From contig NC_135568.1 in assembly GCF_964340395.1 (NCBI RefSeq), positions 12,865,776 to 12,929,775 on the forward strand: DNA of 64,000 bases. Reading direction: 5' to 3'. Origin of the DNA: Glandiceps talaboti. Lineage: Eukaryota > Hemichordata > Enteropneusta > Spengelidae. The notes under the pieces were generated by a model. The model had not been told where the DNA came from. It ran no database searches and saw only the letters and a program-made list of their open reading frames with translations. A program made the position numbers and the translations under genes. This document shows, piece by piece, positions 37,986-52,729 of this stretch (within the stretch, counting starts at the first letter, position 1; each line of letters starts with the position of its first letter).

Positions 37986-38142
37986 GGTCGTCTGTGGCTT
38001 AAATTAGCCCAGAATACAGGCCAGTCGTGTGTGGGATCGATTTTTGGCTCTCGTCGATAGCGGAGCGGGGAGAGCCAAAAGTCCGCAAACGCGTACGACT
38101 GGTATACCGGCTATCTTTGGCTTAGTTTGGGACGACCTCTAT
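37983..38142. repeat. Nested inverted repeat of ~160 bp
   Basis: Outer arms ataggtcgtc / gacgacctctat, middle arms ccagtcgt / acgactgg, inner arms ttttggctctc / gagagccaaaa. The three stems are concentric. Confidence 0.75.
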
Positions 38143-38529
38143 ATGGAAAAGACTATTGCAATAGAGTAAGGTCCCCAGAACACAGAATCCTACGCCAATT
38201 CTCTGTGCTAGGTCTATCTCTGGCTATATTTCATATTTTTCTTTTATTATACTTTAACGAGTTTGTTACGTAATCATCACACTGGTACTTGTTGGATGGC
38301 GGTACTTGTAATGCGATAAATAAGGCAAACATAGCTATGGAATTTATGACCGAAATATGTATGCATTATTTTACAATGTGTGATAATTCCAATTCGTTTG
38401 GGTAAAAATATTTTCAAAATACAACAAACAATTATAATAAGTACATATTACCGCGCTATTGTAATATTCACAAGAGTTGGTATTTCAGTGAATACGAGAG
38501 ATAATGCAGTAACACAAGAGCGCCAGAAA

Positions 38530-38621
38530 CAGGCTAGCCCCCCCCCCCAAAACAAAACAAAACAAAACAACAACAACAAACAAACAAACAAACAAACAAA
38601 CAAACAAACAAACAAACAAAC
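38530..38621. repeat. (CAAA)n microsatellite preceded by C-run
   Basis: A C-run at 38540-38549 is followed by aacaaaac and caaacaaac repeats. Confidence 0.96.
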
Positions 38622-38757
38622 CACGAATATGTAATTTTCGAAAACATTTAAACAATGTATATAACCTATTTACAGAGATTTGGCTATCAAGCTAAACGAT
38701 GTCCTGTTCAACCTGATTACTAGTAGTTGAAACGCTAGTCTTTGCCAGTGACCACGA

Positions 38758-38863
<106 letters not shown>

Positions 38864-39978
38864 GAAGACGAGTATGATATTACATTATGGATTTACGCTA
38901 CGAACCGTTTCACCATAAAGATCTACAGGTGTAACAGGTGATTGGGTCATTCACTGCTGCTTTTATGTCTCTCATATATGTATATATATATATACACACA
39001 CACACGTATATACTTCCACCTAAACCATGGTATATGGACTCGAGGAGGATGTGAGAAGGAGTCTGAAGGACTCTTCCTTCCTACGGTAAGAATTATTATG
39101 AAAACGAAGCCATTTCGAGCCAAATATGACCAAACACCTGAAAATTCACACCCCATCGAAGGACCACACGTTGTGTCGTCATTTACATTTTGTGCCCCCA
39201 TCGCATCCTAGGTCTGTACTTCAGGTTTATGTCATGTCTAACTTCCGGTAAAAACGGAAATGAAACCCTCTTTAATATTAATCAACAGAAAATACGAGGA
39301 AGGAAGCCAAACTGTGAGATGAGATAAAATGTACAGTCATCTTTTGACTTTTGCTTTGTTTGTTTGTTTGTTTGTTGTAGTAAGAGGAAAATACGACTGG
39401 AAAAATGATCGGACAACAACACCTTTCAAAACTAATGTGCACGTGTCTACTGGGCTACCTCGCAGATACAAGCATATACTAATGTTGTAGTACTGCGTAG
39501 ACATAATTTATGAAGGTAGGGTCAGTTATTTACATAAAAGGACAATTTATCAGTTTCTCTTAGTCCAAGTGACACGCAATATTCGTATTAGCAACCATGG
39601 TGAAAGTACAAAACGAAAAAGTGACAGCTTTGAACAAAATCGATCGCTTTTTTTTCATCAAAATTTGTAATTCACGATTCAAACGATCTGAGGCACATGA
39701 TGTAGAAGACAGTAAAACCTAAATGAAATGAAATGAAAGGAATTAAGATCAATAGTAAAGGCAAAGCAAAACTAAATATTTTTAATCAGCTCGATCTTTT
39801 TGCGTCTCAACACGAAAACTGACCAAAATCGTCTGCCTGACTTTGTCGTTCCTAAAGAAGATAAAACGAATCATGTTTAATTTCTTTAAAATATATTTTA
39901 TTGCAGTTGGCCTTGCCATAATGCTTCAATATTAATTGTCGACATTAATACCTGATTTGACTATGATGTAATCTAGTC

Positions 39979-40062
39979 TAGAGACTTGGCTATCAGGCAT
40001 GAAAATGTCGTCAGCCAGAAGATATTGTCAAGACAGTTTGTCGAGACGGCAAGTCTCCAGGT
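39979..40062. repeat. Foldback element, family B (diverged copy)
   Basis: gagacttggctatcaggc opens it and gacggcaagtctccagg closes it, pairing over the outer ~12 bases. Confidence 0.5.
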
Positions 40063-42314
40063 AAGGTGTAATCGTAGTTTTAGATATACACAGATGTGGT
40101 CTCGACTTGCGAGTTTTTTTCGACAAATGCCGGGATGTCATTTATAATATATTATGCAAAATGGACAACATGTGCAACTCTCAACAATACAGTTATACAA
40201 TTGCGTATATTTCATTTCTTTCCCGTCTGTTTTCAGTTGATTGTCATTCATCTGGTCGTCGCACAGATGGACTGTGAATTGTCGAACGCGTCTATGCGAC
40301 ACATCTCTACGTTGATGTATTATATATATAGTTGTGACTGAGGCACGTGAAACCGACACGCGACACGTGCATGGAGCTTAGTTCTTTAACGAAAGTGGAT
40401 AAAATCACCGGAATAATTCAAATACAGACTTATGGAAATTTACCTTTTTTTGACAACTTTTGAAGATGACATCCATTTGTTTGTTATGTCGACTACATAT
40501 GAAACTAAATTCTGATATCAGAAACTCGAAATAACACATTTTGAAGTTCAAGTTTACAGCAGAACTGTCTGATCCGTAGGATTACCAATTATTATGATTT
40601 ATTGCAATATTATGCACGACTGCAGAGACTCAGACAAAACAAACAGTTCAATAACCTCACGACAGAATGTTCCCAGAGGGGTAGCAAACGCAAGGAAGAT
40701 CAGTCGCAAGCAGTTCTTGTGTATTGTTGTCATTTGCATGAATTTCTCGTTTAGGTCTCTTCCTTGCTTTTAACAGGCACTTGGTGAGTATTTATCGCCG
40801 TGCACACATACATCGTTCTCACAGCACAGACTCCATAAAATATACTCAAGGCTAATGACAATACTAAAAACGATCAAGGGGCTAACTCGGACATTCACAT
40901 CGACCGTTAACGTTCAACTTGAAAATGGGAAAGCTGTGTCACGTGATCAAAATTTTTGCGCTGTGCTTTTTAAACGACAAATCGACAAGTTTTTGATATT
41001 ATGGACTTTATGTACGCATAGAACCGATTTCATTAATTTACTATATTTGTGACGGTACGACCGTAATTGGACCACATCGTATAAAATTTGAGTTCTCGCG
41101 ATATAAAACTTGATCTGGATAGTGTAACCATTGGTTACCAGTCATTTTAATAACACACGACAGTTCGATCAAAGCTGTTTTTTGAGAGCAGAATGTGTAG
41201 CGCGATTTTCCCTCCTTTTTAGAAATTAAGTCCGGACAATTGCTATATATACCGATTAAACAAATAGAACGATAGTATTAAACATCTAAAAATAAAATCG
41301 ATCAAATTGAAAATAGAATCAAACTTACAAACAAAGAACACGTAACCCGGCCTTAGCCTACACGTAGACTCGAAGGACTAACGCTATCACTCCATTTGCT
41401 ATCCTGACATTTTTATTTTAAATTTTGCTGTCCTTCCTGAAATTCAAAAAAATCAAAATGTCAGTTTAATAGGATAGCAAAAAAGTGTTGTGGCAGTAGT
41501 CGTTCAAGTCTACAGGTAGTCTAACGTAATCTCTTCGTTTTCGTGAAAATCATGAACGATATATTAACCCATGGGATTTCACGGCGGCCATTTTGAATCT
41601 AAACCTGACGGAATAATTTTTTTGAAATGAAAAAAAAAATATAATGGAAACAAAAATACTATTAACGAAGTTTTGTTTTCATAACTTTTCCTTTTTTTAA
41701 TATAAAAAATACCTGATTCAAAAATTAATACAATATTTAGCAAAAAATATGAGAAGATTTGTGTGCACCTTGTCGTCAAAAACCGTCGTATTGTGTTTCA
41801 CACCCCGAACATGACTTTAATATATCATATATCCTAACATATACATACTAATACAATCAAAGTAATTTTGATCGAATTCTGGTGAAGTACTTTAAATATG
41901 GCAAGTGTTTTCGAATTGTTCCCTTCATATTTTCTAAACGAACAACATTGTGAATACCCCCACGGCAACTTACTAAAAGACAACGTACAAAACGCCTAAA
42001 TACAAAAGGGCTACCCATAAAATGTGAGAGTCCTTCATGTTGAAGGACCTTCGTAGTCACTTTTGTGAATATCTAGGTTATGAGGGCAACATCTTGAATA
42101 GTTTTAGAAAATATCGGTCAAATTAAAACTAGAGAATGCAATAACTTGTAGAGACTGTGAAGGTTGCTCGTCCATTAACCGAGAAACTTTGACAGTGCCA
42201 GTGATGTTTGGTCCAAATATTCTGGGCCAAACAGCGTACCTTGACAGGCTAGATCTAGCGATAGCAAATGTTCTTTGTTACTCGTTAACACCGTAGGAGA
42301 ACAATACTGAATTG

Positions 42315-42879
<565 letters not shown>

Positions 42880-43620
42880 GGTAGTGAATGGATGAGAAAG
42901 ACCGATGGAGAATCATAGAGACAGTATAGGGAGAACGACAGAGAGTCGAATATAGTGGTAAAGGCGAGTGGGCGGACTCGGAGAGAGGGGTAGAAGAAGG
43001 GAGAGGGGTAGGGAAGGAGTGGGGATAGGTCATGAGTCATATTGTATAGTTTGGTCCCTGTGCACTTCGTGTTCTCAACACACTCATTCACATTTCATCT
43101 GAGATGCCGACATATTAACCGATCAACTTTATAGTAACTTATATTGTGAAAGAACTGTCAATTCATCCTGTGGCGTCAGTATTATTTTTATAGTTTTTTT
43201 TTCTCTTCGCGAAATAACACCATTCTAATTGTTGAAATGTATAAAGTTCGTCAAAATTGAGCGAATCGTTGTAAATGATAATTGTACGTCGTCTGCGCTG
43301 CGCTTTGATGAATAACAATTTTAGTTTACTAGATAAAGGAACGTTCTTTGTGAAATCTTGTCCGAGTTGGTCCGACCTTTTAACGACTCCGAGGCCTCTT
43401 TTATATATCATACTATCAAATTTTATATACAACTATTATTTAGTTGTTCTCAGTTGCATGCTAGATGTTTACAACCTTCTCTGTGTTGAGGCCGGGGTTG
43501 GGTCACATTTTTGCCGTCTGTGTGACCAATGTACGTAGAGGCGCGGCGTTACCAACTCTCGGCGCGATAATCATTACAAGATACTCCGAGGTAGGCCTAC
43601 TACAGCTGTCATGCGGAAAG

Positions 43621-43693
43621 TAGTCTGGGTGCCAACGTGGTTTCTTACGAGTGGAGGTGTAAATTGTAACGATGCCGTATAGGAACTAGACTA
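43621..43693. repeat. Foldback element, family A (diverged copy)
   Basis: It starts tagtctgggtgccaacgtgg and ends gatgccgtataggaactaga then cta. Its start reappears in reverse orientation at 46826-46850. Confidence 0.6.
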
Positions 43694-44364
43694 ATTGGAA
43701 AGAGACATTATATTTTTCAAATTGTTCATTTGGGATGGTTGAGCAGTCAAGTAAAAAGAACCTTCCCTCAAGCATACAGTTTGGCCTAAAATAGCAGACT
43801 CTGATGAGGTCGTCACTGTTTTGGGGAATTTTTTTTTTGAGGATTTTTTTTCTGTTTTTGTTTCAGGGTCAGTCGGGGCATGTGCAATTCTTAAAATTAT
43901 CGTCTGCTTACAATATATATATGGGGCAATTTTTGGTTTAGAGACACAGTTCCTGGTCGGTCGAAGTATAACTCTCTAGATAACACGCAAATGAAACATC
44001 TGTTTTTATATGTCGCAAAACTTGGTGTCAGCTGCTTTAGATTAGAAGCGGTTTCTCAAAATTTTGCCGAATGTTTGCGTCAAGTCGTATCAAATTATCA
44101 CCAATAAGAGCATTTCCGAAGAAATTCCGCCAAAACGGCAATTATATTATAGTGTCAATAGCCTACTACACATCGTTTGATAATATGATGTCTTATCGAT
44201 CGGTTATTTCATCGCGTCGATATTCTGAACACGTACTACAGCCTTACACAAAACAAACGAACCTCTTCCATGCCAGACGGTACAAGTAATATGCCAATAT
44301 ACTAAACCAGACACGAATTTAAAGAAAATTACAGCGAAATTGATCATTTAAAAATAAAACTTCT

Positions 44365-44640
44365 TTCATGAATGCATTAAGAAACATTTCTTTTCTGACA
44401 ATAGTCTAAAATTAAAGTTTTTCACCAAAATTTTGCAGGATACGGTAAATTTAAATAATATTTTTGGCGGGAACTTGAGGATGGCTGTCGTGAATACAGA
44501 TTTCTGCAAAACTTTACACACGAATGAATTAAGAAAAGTTACAACTCTATTAATAGTCTAAAAAGAAACCCTTTTGGACCAAAATTTGAAAGAAAACGAT
44601 AAATTGTTTACATAAATTTGGCGGGAAGGGTGGCTGAAAT
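44365..44640. repeat. Diverged ~153-bp tandem duplication
   Basis: Two copies share aatgaattaagaaa (44371, 44523), aatagtctaaa, ccaaaatttt/ccaaaatttg and tttggcgggaa (44464, 44617). Confidence 0.8.
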
Positions 44641-45111
44641 GAAAAAGGGGTGAACAACTTTTTCTGCAGACGTCGACGTATCGCTATCGGGCAATCTCCG
44701 TAGGTCACCTGGAAAGATATAAACTCACAGCAGGGCATAAAATGATAGATTGAGCTAGAACTGAGCGATATCCAAGGGCGTGTTGTGGAAGTGAAAGACA
44801 TACAGGGCGGAGAAGTGCCCGACAAAACCGCAGACAAAACCACAATATATGACACAAATACGGTGACTTTGTGCACGGTAATAAAATGTTTTCATGTTAA
44901 GACATCAAAGGGAATCTGAGAAAGCCGCATTTGAAAGAACATCACTTTCAAAAATATAAATTGCATCTGTGCTTAATGATATGAATCGAACGTGTCGTGT
45001 TTATCGAATAGAGTAAGAGTCAATCCAATATGTACGAATAAAATGGCCGTTGTAGGCTACGACTACGGAACATTTTGAATTTTCTCAATGTCGATCACAG
45101 CTTATGACAGT

Positions 45112-45597
45112 GTGAGTGTGTATGTATGTATGTATGTATGTATGTATGTATGTATGTATGTATGTATGTATGTATGTATGTATGTATGTATGTATGTATG
45201 TATGTATGTATGTATGTATGTATGTGTGTATGTATGTATGTGTGTATGTGTGTATGTGTGTATGTGTGTATGTGTGTATGTATGTGTGTGTGTATGTATG
45301 TGTGTGTGTATGTATGTATGTATGTATGTATGTATGTATGTATGTATGTATGTATGTATGTATGTATGTATGTATGTGTGTATGTATGTGTTTGTGTATG
45401 TATTTGCGTGTGTATGTGTATATGCATGTGTGTATGTATGTATGTATGTATGTATGTATGTATGTATGTATGTATGTATGTATGTATGTATGTATGTATG
45501 TATGTATGTATGTATGTATGTATGTATGTATGTATGTATGTATGTATGTACGTACGTACGTACGTACGTGTGTATGTGTACGTGTGGGGGGGGGGGC
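45112..45597. repeat. (TATG)n compound microsatellite, ~480 bp
   Basis: Long tatg blocks with an inner tgtgtatg region (45227-45310). It ends in a gtac run and an 11-G run at 45586-45596. Confidence 0.98.
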
Positions 45598-46157
45598 AAA
45601 TTTCCCTTACAGCCTTGAAAACAATTATTATTATAGGTAAAACTGTTGTTAAGAATTGTACTAGGATGATAACAAAACGACTTTTAATTGAAAGTGACGT
45701 AAGCGTTTATAAGAGTTTTCACTTATGTGAAAATACTCACAAAATACTGCCATAAAACTATTCTAGTATTAATAATGTTTATGTCAATGCGTGCCTTCTA
45801 TGACATACATTACAATTTATGTTCTGGTATTGTTAGAACTATTGGTTGCACTGTACATCTTTTGATAGTATAACCTATTACGTCATCGTTTATGTTATAG
45901 GAACTAGACTTACTCAGCTTGTGCCCCTTTAAGTCTAGGTGCGGACACAATTTCGCATTGGTTTTGCCATCAAATGTATTTCAAATATTTTTGTTCAATT
46001 TAGACATTATTTTTTACGTGTAATCACGAGCCTCATATGTACGTGTCGGTATGTTTTTTTTATTAGCAATCTTCTAAAACAGACAACACATTCGAATGAA
46101 CTATTAAGATATACAAACGATGGCACCTTCCAACGATTAAAGTGTCATCTATCGGTA

Positions 46158-46329
<172 letters not shown>

Positions 46330-46944
46330 TTAGCTATATACCAACCATTATACCAGTACAGTCCATGTGTCAATCAATCTCATCCATGATGTAGACGGTG
46401 TATACTCCTCAAAAGTTCATCCCTAACTTGTCTGGGTCGAGCATGCGCGTGATCAATTCTTCGAATTCCCTAAATTTGATATAGTAGATCAGAAAATAAT
46501 ACAATACACGACAAAGAAGCTTATATACAACAAGAACCAACAATAATACCGTTTAATAGTATTACGTCATAGTAAAAAACGAAAGAAATGGACGGAAGAG
46601 AGAAGGAAGGGAAGACAGGAGAGATTCGTGATTCTAGTTTGCTATTTTCTAGTCTAGTGCTATCTTTCTTCTTCATCGAATCTCCATCCTTGCATACTAG
46701 AGCTGTTATTTCTTCCGCGACACTGCGAAGCGACGCCACCTTGGACGGTGCCGTAAAAGAGGGTGTGGTTTACGACGATGCGAATCTCAAGACCCAGATC
46801 TCTGTAGTACTAGTAGGTAATTATTCGATACCACGTTGGTATCCAGACTAGGGGTTTTGTAACACTTACAAGACACAAAATTTCAAACTGCAGTGATATT
46901 ACAGATTAACAATACTCTTTTTGGAGAATTTGGGTGTCTTTTCT

Positions 46945-47000
46945 GTCACCACGTGTAACCAGATGTAACCAGGTGTAACTAGATGTAACCAGGTGTAACA
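46945..47000. repeat. 10-bp tandem repeat gtgtaaccag
   Basis: Five units alternating gtgtaacc / atgtaacc with ag spacers. Confidence 0.85.
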
Positions 47001-47761
47001 AATTCAGGTAGTTAATAAACCAAACCGATATCCATATCATTCAATATTACAAAAATTCAAGTGTGGTAGACAGTTTCATACTTACCACACAAGACAAATT
47101 AATTGATTCGATCAAGAAACAATAATCGTTCTCAAGGTGCAACATCTACTTATTACAAGCGATTACGGGATCTTACATGGGCGTGTGAGAAATGGCGAGA
47201 ACTTGCAAGGACGCCAAGCAGTCAGTGAGCAATGCGGTCCATTTGATCGAACTGTGGACAAAGTTAACGATGTGATATCTCACAGGAAGAAGAATGTAAA
47301 TGGTGGGAATTAGTACGAATACTTGAAGAGAGTCGGAAAACGTTTTGCTCGGAATGATTCTTCTTCTAGGAGCATACCTTTGTGCGGAATTCGTGTGTGG
47401 CTTCAGCGACAAATATTATGTTTGTAGCAATTGCAAAATGGTAGACAAGTTGGTAATGAAATTTTAGCTGAAAATATCAGATCAGCTGCTATCGGCTGTT
47501 TTTTTTTTTACCTCAAGGTGTTACAAATACGAGAAGAACGCGCTTTCGAGTTGACAAGGCCAAAATCTCTCTATGAATCGGTACCATTGGTATACGTAGT
47601 AGCATATACAGATTACTTGTTATAGTTTGTGTAACTACTGATTCCTTTATCAATGACTTTTAACCCAGACTGTATCTCATAGCGTCAGATAATAATAATT
47701 AACAGCTTTAATGTTTCGATTCCTGCAAAGGTGTTTTCTTAAGTGACTCTTCTCTTAGTAA

Positions 47762-47843
47762 TAGTCTAGTTCCGGACCGTATTCCGTACTACGTTATCTT
47801 CATAATAGTATGAAGCTAATGTAGTACGGAATACGGTCCGTCC

Positions 47844-47934
<91 letters not shown>

Positions 47935-47972
47935 CGTCCGTCCGTCCGTCCGTCCATCCGTCCGTGCGTGCG
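47762..47972. repeat. Family A foldback with perfect 20-bp stem fused to a (TCTG)n run
   Basis: tagtctagttc leads into cggaccgtattccgtactac (47773-47792), the exact reverse complement of 47821-47840. An inner cttcat/atgaag stem sits in the loop. The right arm runs straight into tccgtctg repeats to 47972. Confidence 0.88.
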
Positions 47973-47982
47973 AGAGTTTATC

Positions 47983-48004
47983 CATGCGCGCGCGCGCGTG
48001 TGTA
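47983..48004. repeat. (GC)n alternating purine-pyrimidine tract
   Basis: gcgcgcgcgcgtgtgta, a short Z-DNA-prone run just after the tetramer microsatellite. Confidence 0.85.
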
Positions 48005-48692
48005 TATCAATAAAAGTATATACATAACGACATACACTTATTCCATTTTTATAAGAATAATATATTTTATGGCCATTGCATATACCTATATGGACAATGA
48101 GCATTCTATTTCTTTATATCTGTACTCGTTGTCATCGCATAAATATCGTACGACACCGATGTCGCAGTATTACATTGTACAACATTCGAGAAACTGACCC
48201 ACTTTCACTTTTCTCTGGTATGAGTCGCCTGTTCATGTTCTCCACTGATATATAAGTTAGGTGCATATAAACGACTCCCTTGGTAGGATGGTGAGTTTTT
48301 ATTACCTCTATTGTCTAGTGCTGGAACCGTGTCAATTTCAACACATTTAAGGTATTTCCTGGTAACGTAAAGGGGCAAGGATAGGACAACATGCATTGAT
48401 ACTAGGGTCCGATTTTACCCAGCTGAAATTTAAACCAACAATTGAGAAAACCACGACCTAAAATATCTCGGTGCTGTTCAGTCAGTATTTCCATTGTCTG
48501 TATCGTCGGTACCGGTGTTGGTGACCACATAAACTTGGTTTTGATGACTATGAGTAGTGCAGTGAAATAATACTGGTTTAATTTGATCGGGGCATGACGT
48601 TATTTTACGACTTTTCCCGAGTAACACTTTACATGAAGATACGCAGTCCTTTATTTGAAAACATATATAGGTTTCCATGGCCCAACGCTCAC

Positions 48693-48782
48693 CTGAAGAC
48701 TTCGCTACTGTCTGGCTCAGATAAATACCTTGTGGTCGACAGAAAAAGACTGTCAAGCCAGATAGCAAAGTCTCTGGACTCG
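48693..48782. repeat. Foldback element, family B copy
   Basis: The left arm agacttcgctactgtctggc pairs with the right arm gccagatagcaaagtct; the loop holds gtggtcgac. Confidence 0.65.
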
Positions 48783-49081
48783 GGCTAAACCAAAATATGC
48801 ATGATGTGCCTACGACACATACAATAGTTTTGGAATCTTGTTACGATTACTTCAAAAACGCAACGTTATTATTGTGAATAATATCGACCCTTTTGTGCTT
48901 TATTGCCAAAATGAACCAGAACAGCCATTGATACTTTTTTCAATATATTATTTAAAAAAATCGGTTTATTTCCGAAATCATAATTCGATCGAACTTTGAT
49001 AACATCTCAGAAATGCTGGAATGAGGGAGTATTCTTTAATTGATGATCTGTGTCGATACGTTCTGAGCGCGAGGGCACAGA

Positions 49082-49142
49082 AAGAAGAACGAAAGAACGA
49101 AAGAAAGAAAGAAAGAAAGAAAGGAAGGAAGGAAGGAAGGAA
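49082..49142. repeat. (GAAA)n-(GGAA)n microsatellite
   Basis: gaaa tetramers followed by five ggaa units. Confidence 0.95.
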
Positions 49143-49567
49143 ACAAATCACGCAAACCCCTTCGTAGACACTGATCAAATTTTGCCAATTTTAAATTTAA
49201 ATCTAAATATTGTATTGGTGAAAAATACATAAGCCCGTACTAGTCCATTGCACATCCTCGTTTTCAGAATAAATCTCCATCGGGAAAATTCACAATTTAC
49301 TGGGGTCATAACAAAGTGTACATAACTCTTATGAGCGTTGTAGTCATGATTTCGTATTTATTCCTTCCAGAATAAATTCGGGATAAATTTTCGCAATGAC
49401 AATTTATTTTCATTTGCACATGCGCACTATATAATTTTTGTGTTAACGTCATACTATTAAACTTGACCAGAAAATGGCATTACGGGTAATGTTACGCGGT
49501 TGTCAAGGCAACCATGACCATGTAGACTTCGGAATTCTTTCGATATTAGTACACCAATAACATCACG

Positions 49568-49682
49568 GAGCAACGCAGCCTCGTTCCAAACGCTATTATC
49601 ATATCAGCCTGAGCAACGCAGCCTCGTTCCAAACGTTATTATCATGTCAGCCTGAGCGATGAGGGTCGTTCCACACGTTGCT
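49568..49682. repeat. 43-bp tandem repeat, two and a half copies
   Basis: gagcaacgcagcctcgttcc at 49568 and 49611 with a degraded third start at 49654. Confidence 0.88.
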
Positions 49683-52648
49683 TTGCAAATTTGAAAGTGA
49701 TGAGGGCTTACACGACTTGGAAATATTACAGCACAAAATATAATCATAAGAGAAATGATTTTTGAAAGTTGTCGAAGATGTGAACACTTGTATTTTCCCC
49801 CGTGTATTTCACCAACCATATATTAAAATGTCCTTGGTGGACCGACACATTCTTTTATTTTTATACACCAAACTGTTACCTCATAAAAACCTGCTATAAA
49901 AGTTGACCCATCGTTAAACCTACCGTCTATCGGTACCGCATTGTTTGGTGATCCTCAGAAAGGGTTTTCACACATGGACGTGAAATTCAAGAAAGCGGAT
50001 TTACCCTCTGTGTTTGTGCGACGGATACCTTCCGACAAACGCAGATTGGTTGAATAGTGTCCGAGGAGATTATTGTTTCGAGAATAATGCATAATTTGCA
50101 TATTGCGTTAATTTTGGATAATACTAAAAGTTCCTATTTTTTTCGAGGCCATGGGGCACTCGTAAGCGAAAGTGACTCGGTCCTTATATATAACGTTCAG
50201 TTTGACGTACACCCGCGATCGCGACGAGCGTTTCTAAATGTCGATCAAATCACGCATTGCCTGTGCACCGATTATTATGTTTGTTTTGTTTTCTTGGTTT
50301 AAGACGCGGGTAGAGCAACTTTAAGAGTCCATTTCGCAAACTTTATTAGCCGCCCTTTCCGTCGTAGCAAGATATATGAATGGAGCTTTTTGTTATGTAT
50401 GTATAAATAGTCAGATCATTCCGTTTTCATGACTTTCTCGAAGCTTTGACCTTGACCTTTCCGTCGGTTTGACCTTGCGAATAATGACACGATTGGGACA
50501 TGGCCCAACCAATAAGTAATCAGGCCTTTTAAGAAACCGCCTTTTGTTTTACGCCGCTTTTCTAACAATACCGTTATTACGACCCCAATGGGAAATTCTC
50601 AACCGCCAATATTTCACAACATTTTGTTTTATGTGCTATGCATTTGAAAGAAATGTGCGTTTATTGTGTTCTGAGAGGTCAATTTCAATCCTGCATTTGG
50701 AATATACAAAAATCTACTCTCAGGTAATAAAAGTGAGCTTCTTCCGATAGTAAAACACGTGACCTTATAAATGACGTCATGGAACTCGCGGCAGATGGAA
50801 AGGTCATCCAGAGTTCAATGAAGTGCGTTTGTCTATATACAGTATCGGTGAACTTTTATGTAAATATGATTTCACAAGACAATAGTCGACAACTGAAATA
50901 TTTTGTTTGCAATATAAAAAAACATTAAAATTAGTAATTTGATATTTGTAATAAATTTTACAACTTTAGGAAGGAATTTTAGATATTTTGAAAGTGTATG
51001 CGTGTCATTTTTTCGCAAGGAAATTTTGCCTTTTTTTTATTGTTCAAAAAAGCGCAAGTAATTACTAGTAATAGTAGAGTGATCGTGATAAGCATACAAA
51101 ATGTAACTACCGCGGCCTGCTTGCTTGCAGATGGAGTCATTACGAGTCCTGATTATTAGAGAGACGTGACAATACCGTAAAAAACACAGTCCCTGTAGTA
51201 ACATTTAAAACAGACGTTCCGAGAAAAGTATTTTTTCTTTATTATTAATGTATATAAGGACAGCACTTATAACAATATCAGTAGTATTAATAGAAATGTA
51301 TCGTTTTTTAAAAATTATACAATACCATCTTCCTCTTGCCAAATTTTTGAAAACACTTGTAAAGATATTAATGTGTTAGTGTTAGAGAAAAAAAATTGTT
51401 TTGTTGTTGTTTACCATACAGTATTCACTGACGATACAGTTGTGTAATGAAGTTATTATCATTATTACTTATATCATAACACATCGACTCAAAGTTCAGA
51501 TTTCAATAACTCTATCAATATCAGTGCTATCAATATGTTACAATTATAAATTAGTCAGCTGAATTCTTGTCCCTATCGACCCAAAGATATCAAAGATAAC
51601 ATACACGTGTCACATTTTAGTAATGATTTAACGGTCAAATCGACTGCGATGGCCTTTAGTTCCGGGCTTCAGTAGTATAAACATGTCAAGTGCTAATAGC
51701 GATGACTATATCATGCCTCTTTTTACGAAAACAGATGTATACATCAGTAATTCAAGCAATTTTCTGGGTACGAAAGGTGCTGAAAGAAACGGAGAACAAG
51801 CTCACTAGCTGCGATATACCATGTTGACCAAGTAGCTAAAACTGAAGAACGATGGCTTGTATAGGGCGCCCTCATCGGTCATATGGACGAGGTGGGAGGA
51901 TGACATCATCCATGCTTATACAAGCAAAGGGTACACCTAGTCAGTTTCAATGTATCAGTGCTAGAGTATAAATCAAGTTACTTTATTTGGGTGACAATTT
52001 TTTTGTTTCTCATTGCATTTCCATAGCATATGTCAGTCGGGTGATTTAAAAAATAAAAGAGCATCTTCTTTTAAGCGAATTCCCGGTAACAAGCCCTTTC
52101 TCAGCTTCCCCTACTTGAATAACTTCTGTCATGGAAGAAATACTGTTCATGAACAAGTGTTGCCACCGTCATGACTGCAGATGATGTCGACACTTGCTTA
52201 TTCTTGCCAGAGATGGCGCTGTTCCACAAATTATTAAGGGTGGCTAAATATTTTTTTAAAAACTTTTTATGTCGGAGCCGGTTGGGTAATGACAATGTGA
52301 AACAGAAAACCATAGAGTCATTATTATTTTCAACATGCAAAAGCGGTGAAAGCCAAGACAAAACGAATAATTTTGTTGAAACTCTGTTTATTTGAATATT
52401 CTGGTCAAAGTGAATTGATAGAGGTCTTTCACACTAATAATAATAGCAATACATGTACAAGTATTGTACTAGTGTTATTCTATAAAATATTCAAATGTCA
52501 ATGTAGTAGAGACAACTTGTAATGTGGAAGAATTAGGAATGCTTGAGATGACAGCTATAGAGTGTGGTGCAAAGGTAGGTGTATGTGAATGTCTGAGAGT
52601 GTGACAGAAAAGATGTGAAAAACACTGGTATGGCAAAGCAAACATGTG

Positions 52649-52652
<4 letters not shown>

Positions 52653-52727
<75 letters not shown>
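52653..52727. repeat. (GA)n microsatellite
   Basis: About 74 bases of perfect ga. Confidence 0.98.

Positions 52728-52729
<2 letters not shown>

Noticed and set aside
45088-45755. Frames of 110-209 residues through Tyr-Val-Cys-Met repeats
   Set aside because: They are translations of the TATG microsatellite.
46521-46851. Overlapping frames of 72-87 residues on both strands
   Set aside because: They share sequence with the 37.5-kb segment and with foldback family A. There is no domain and no splice context.
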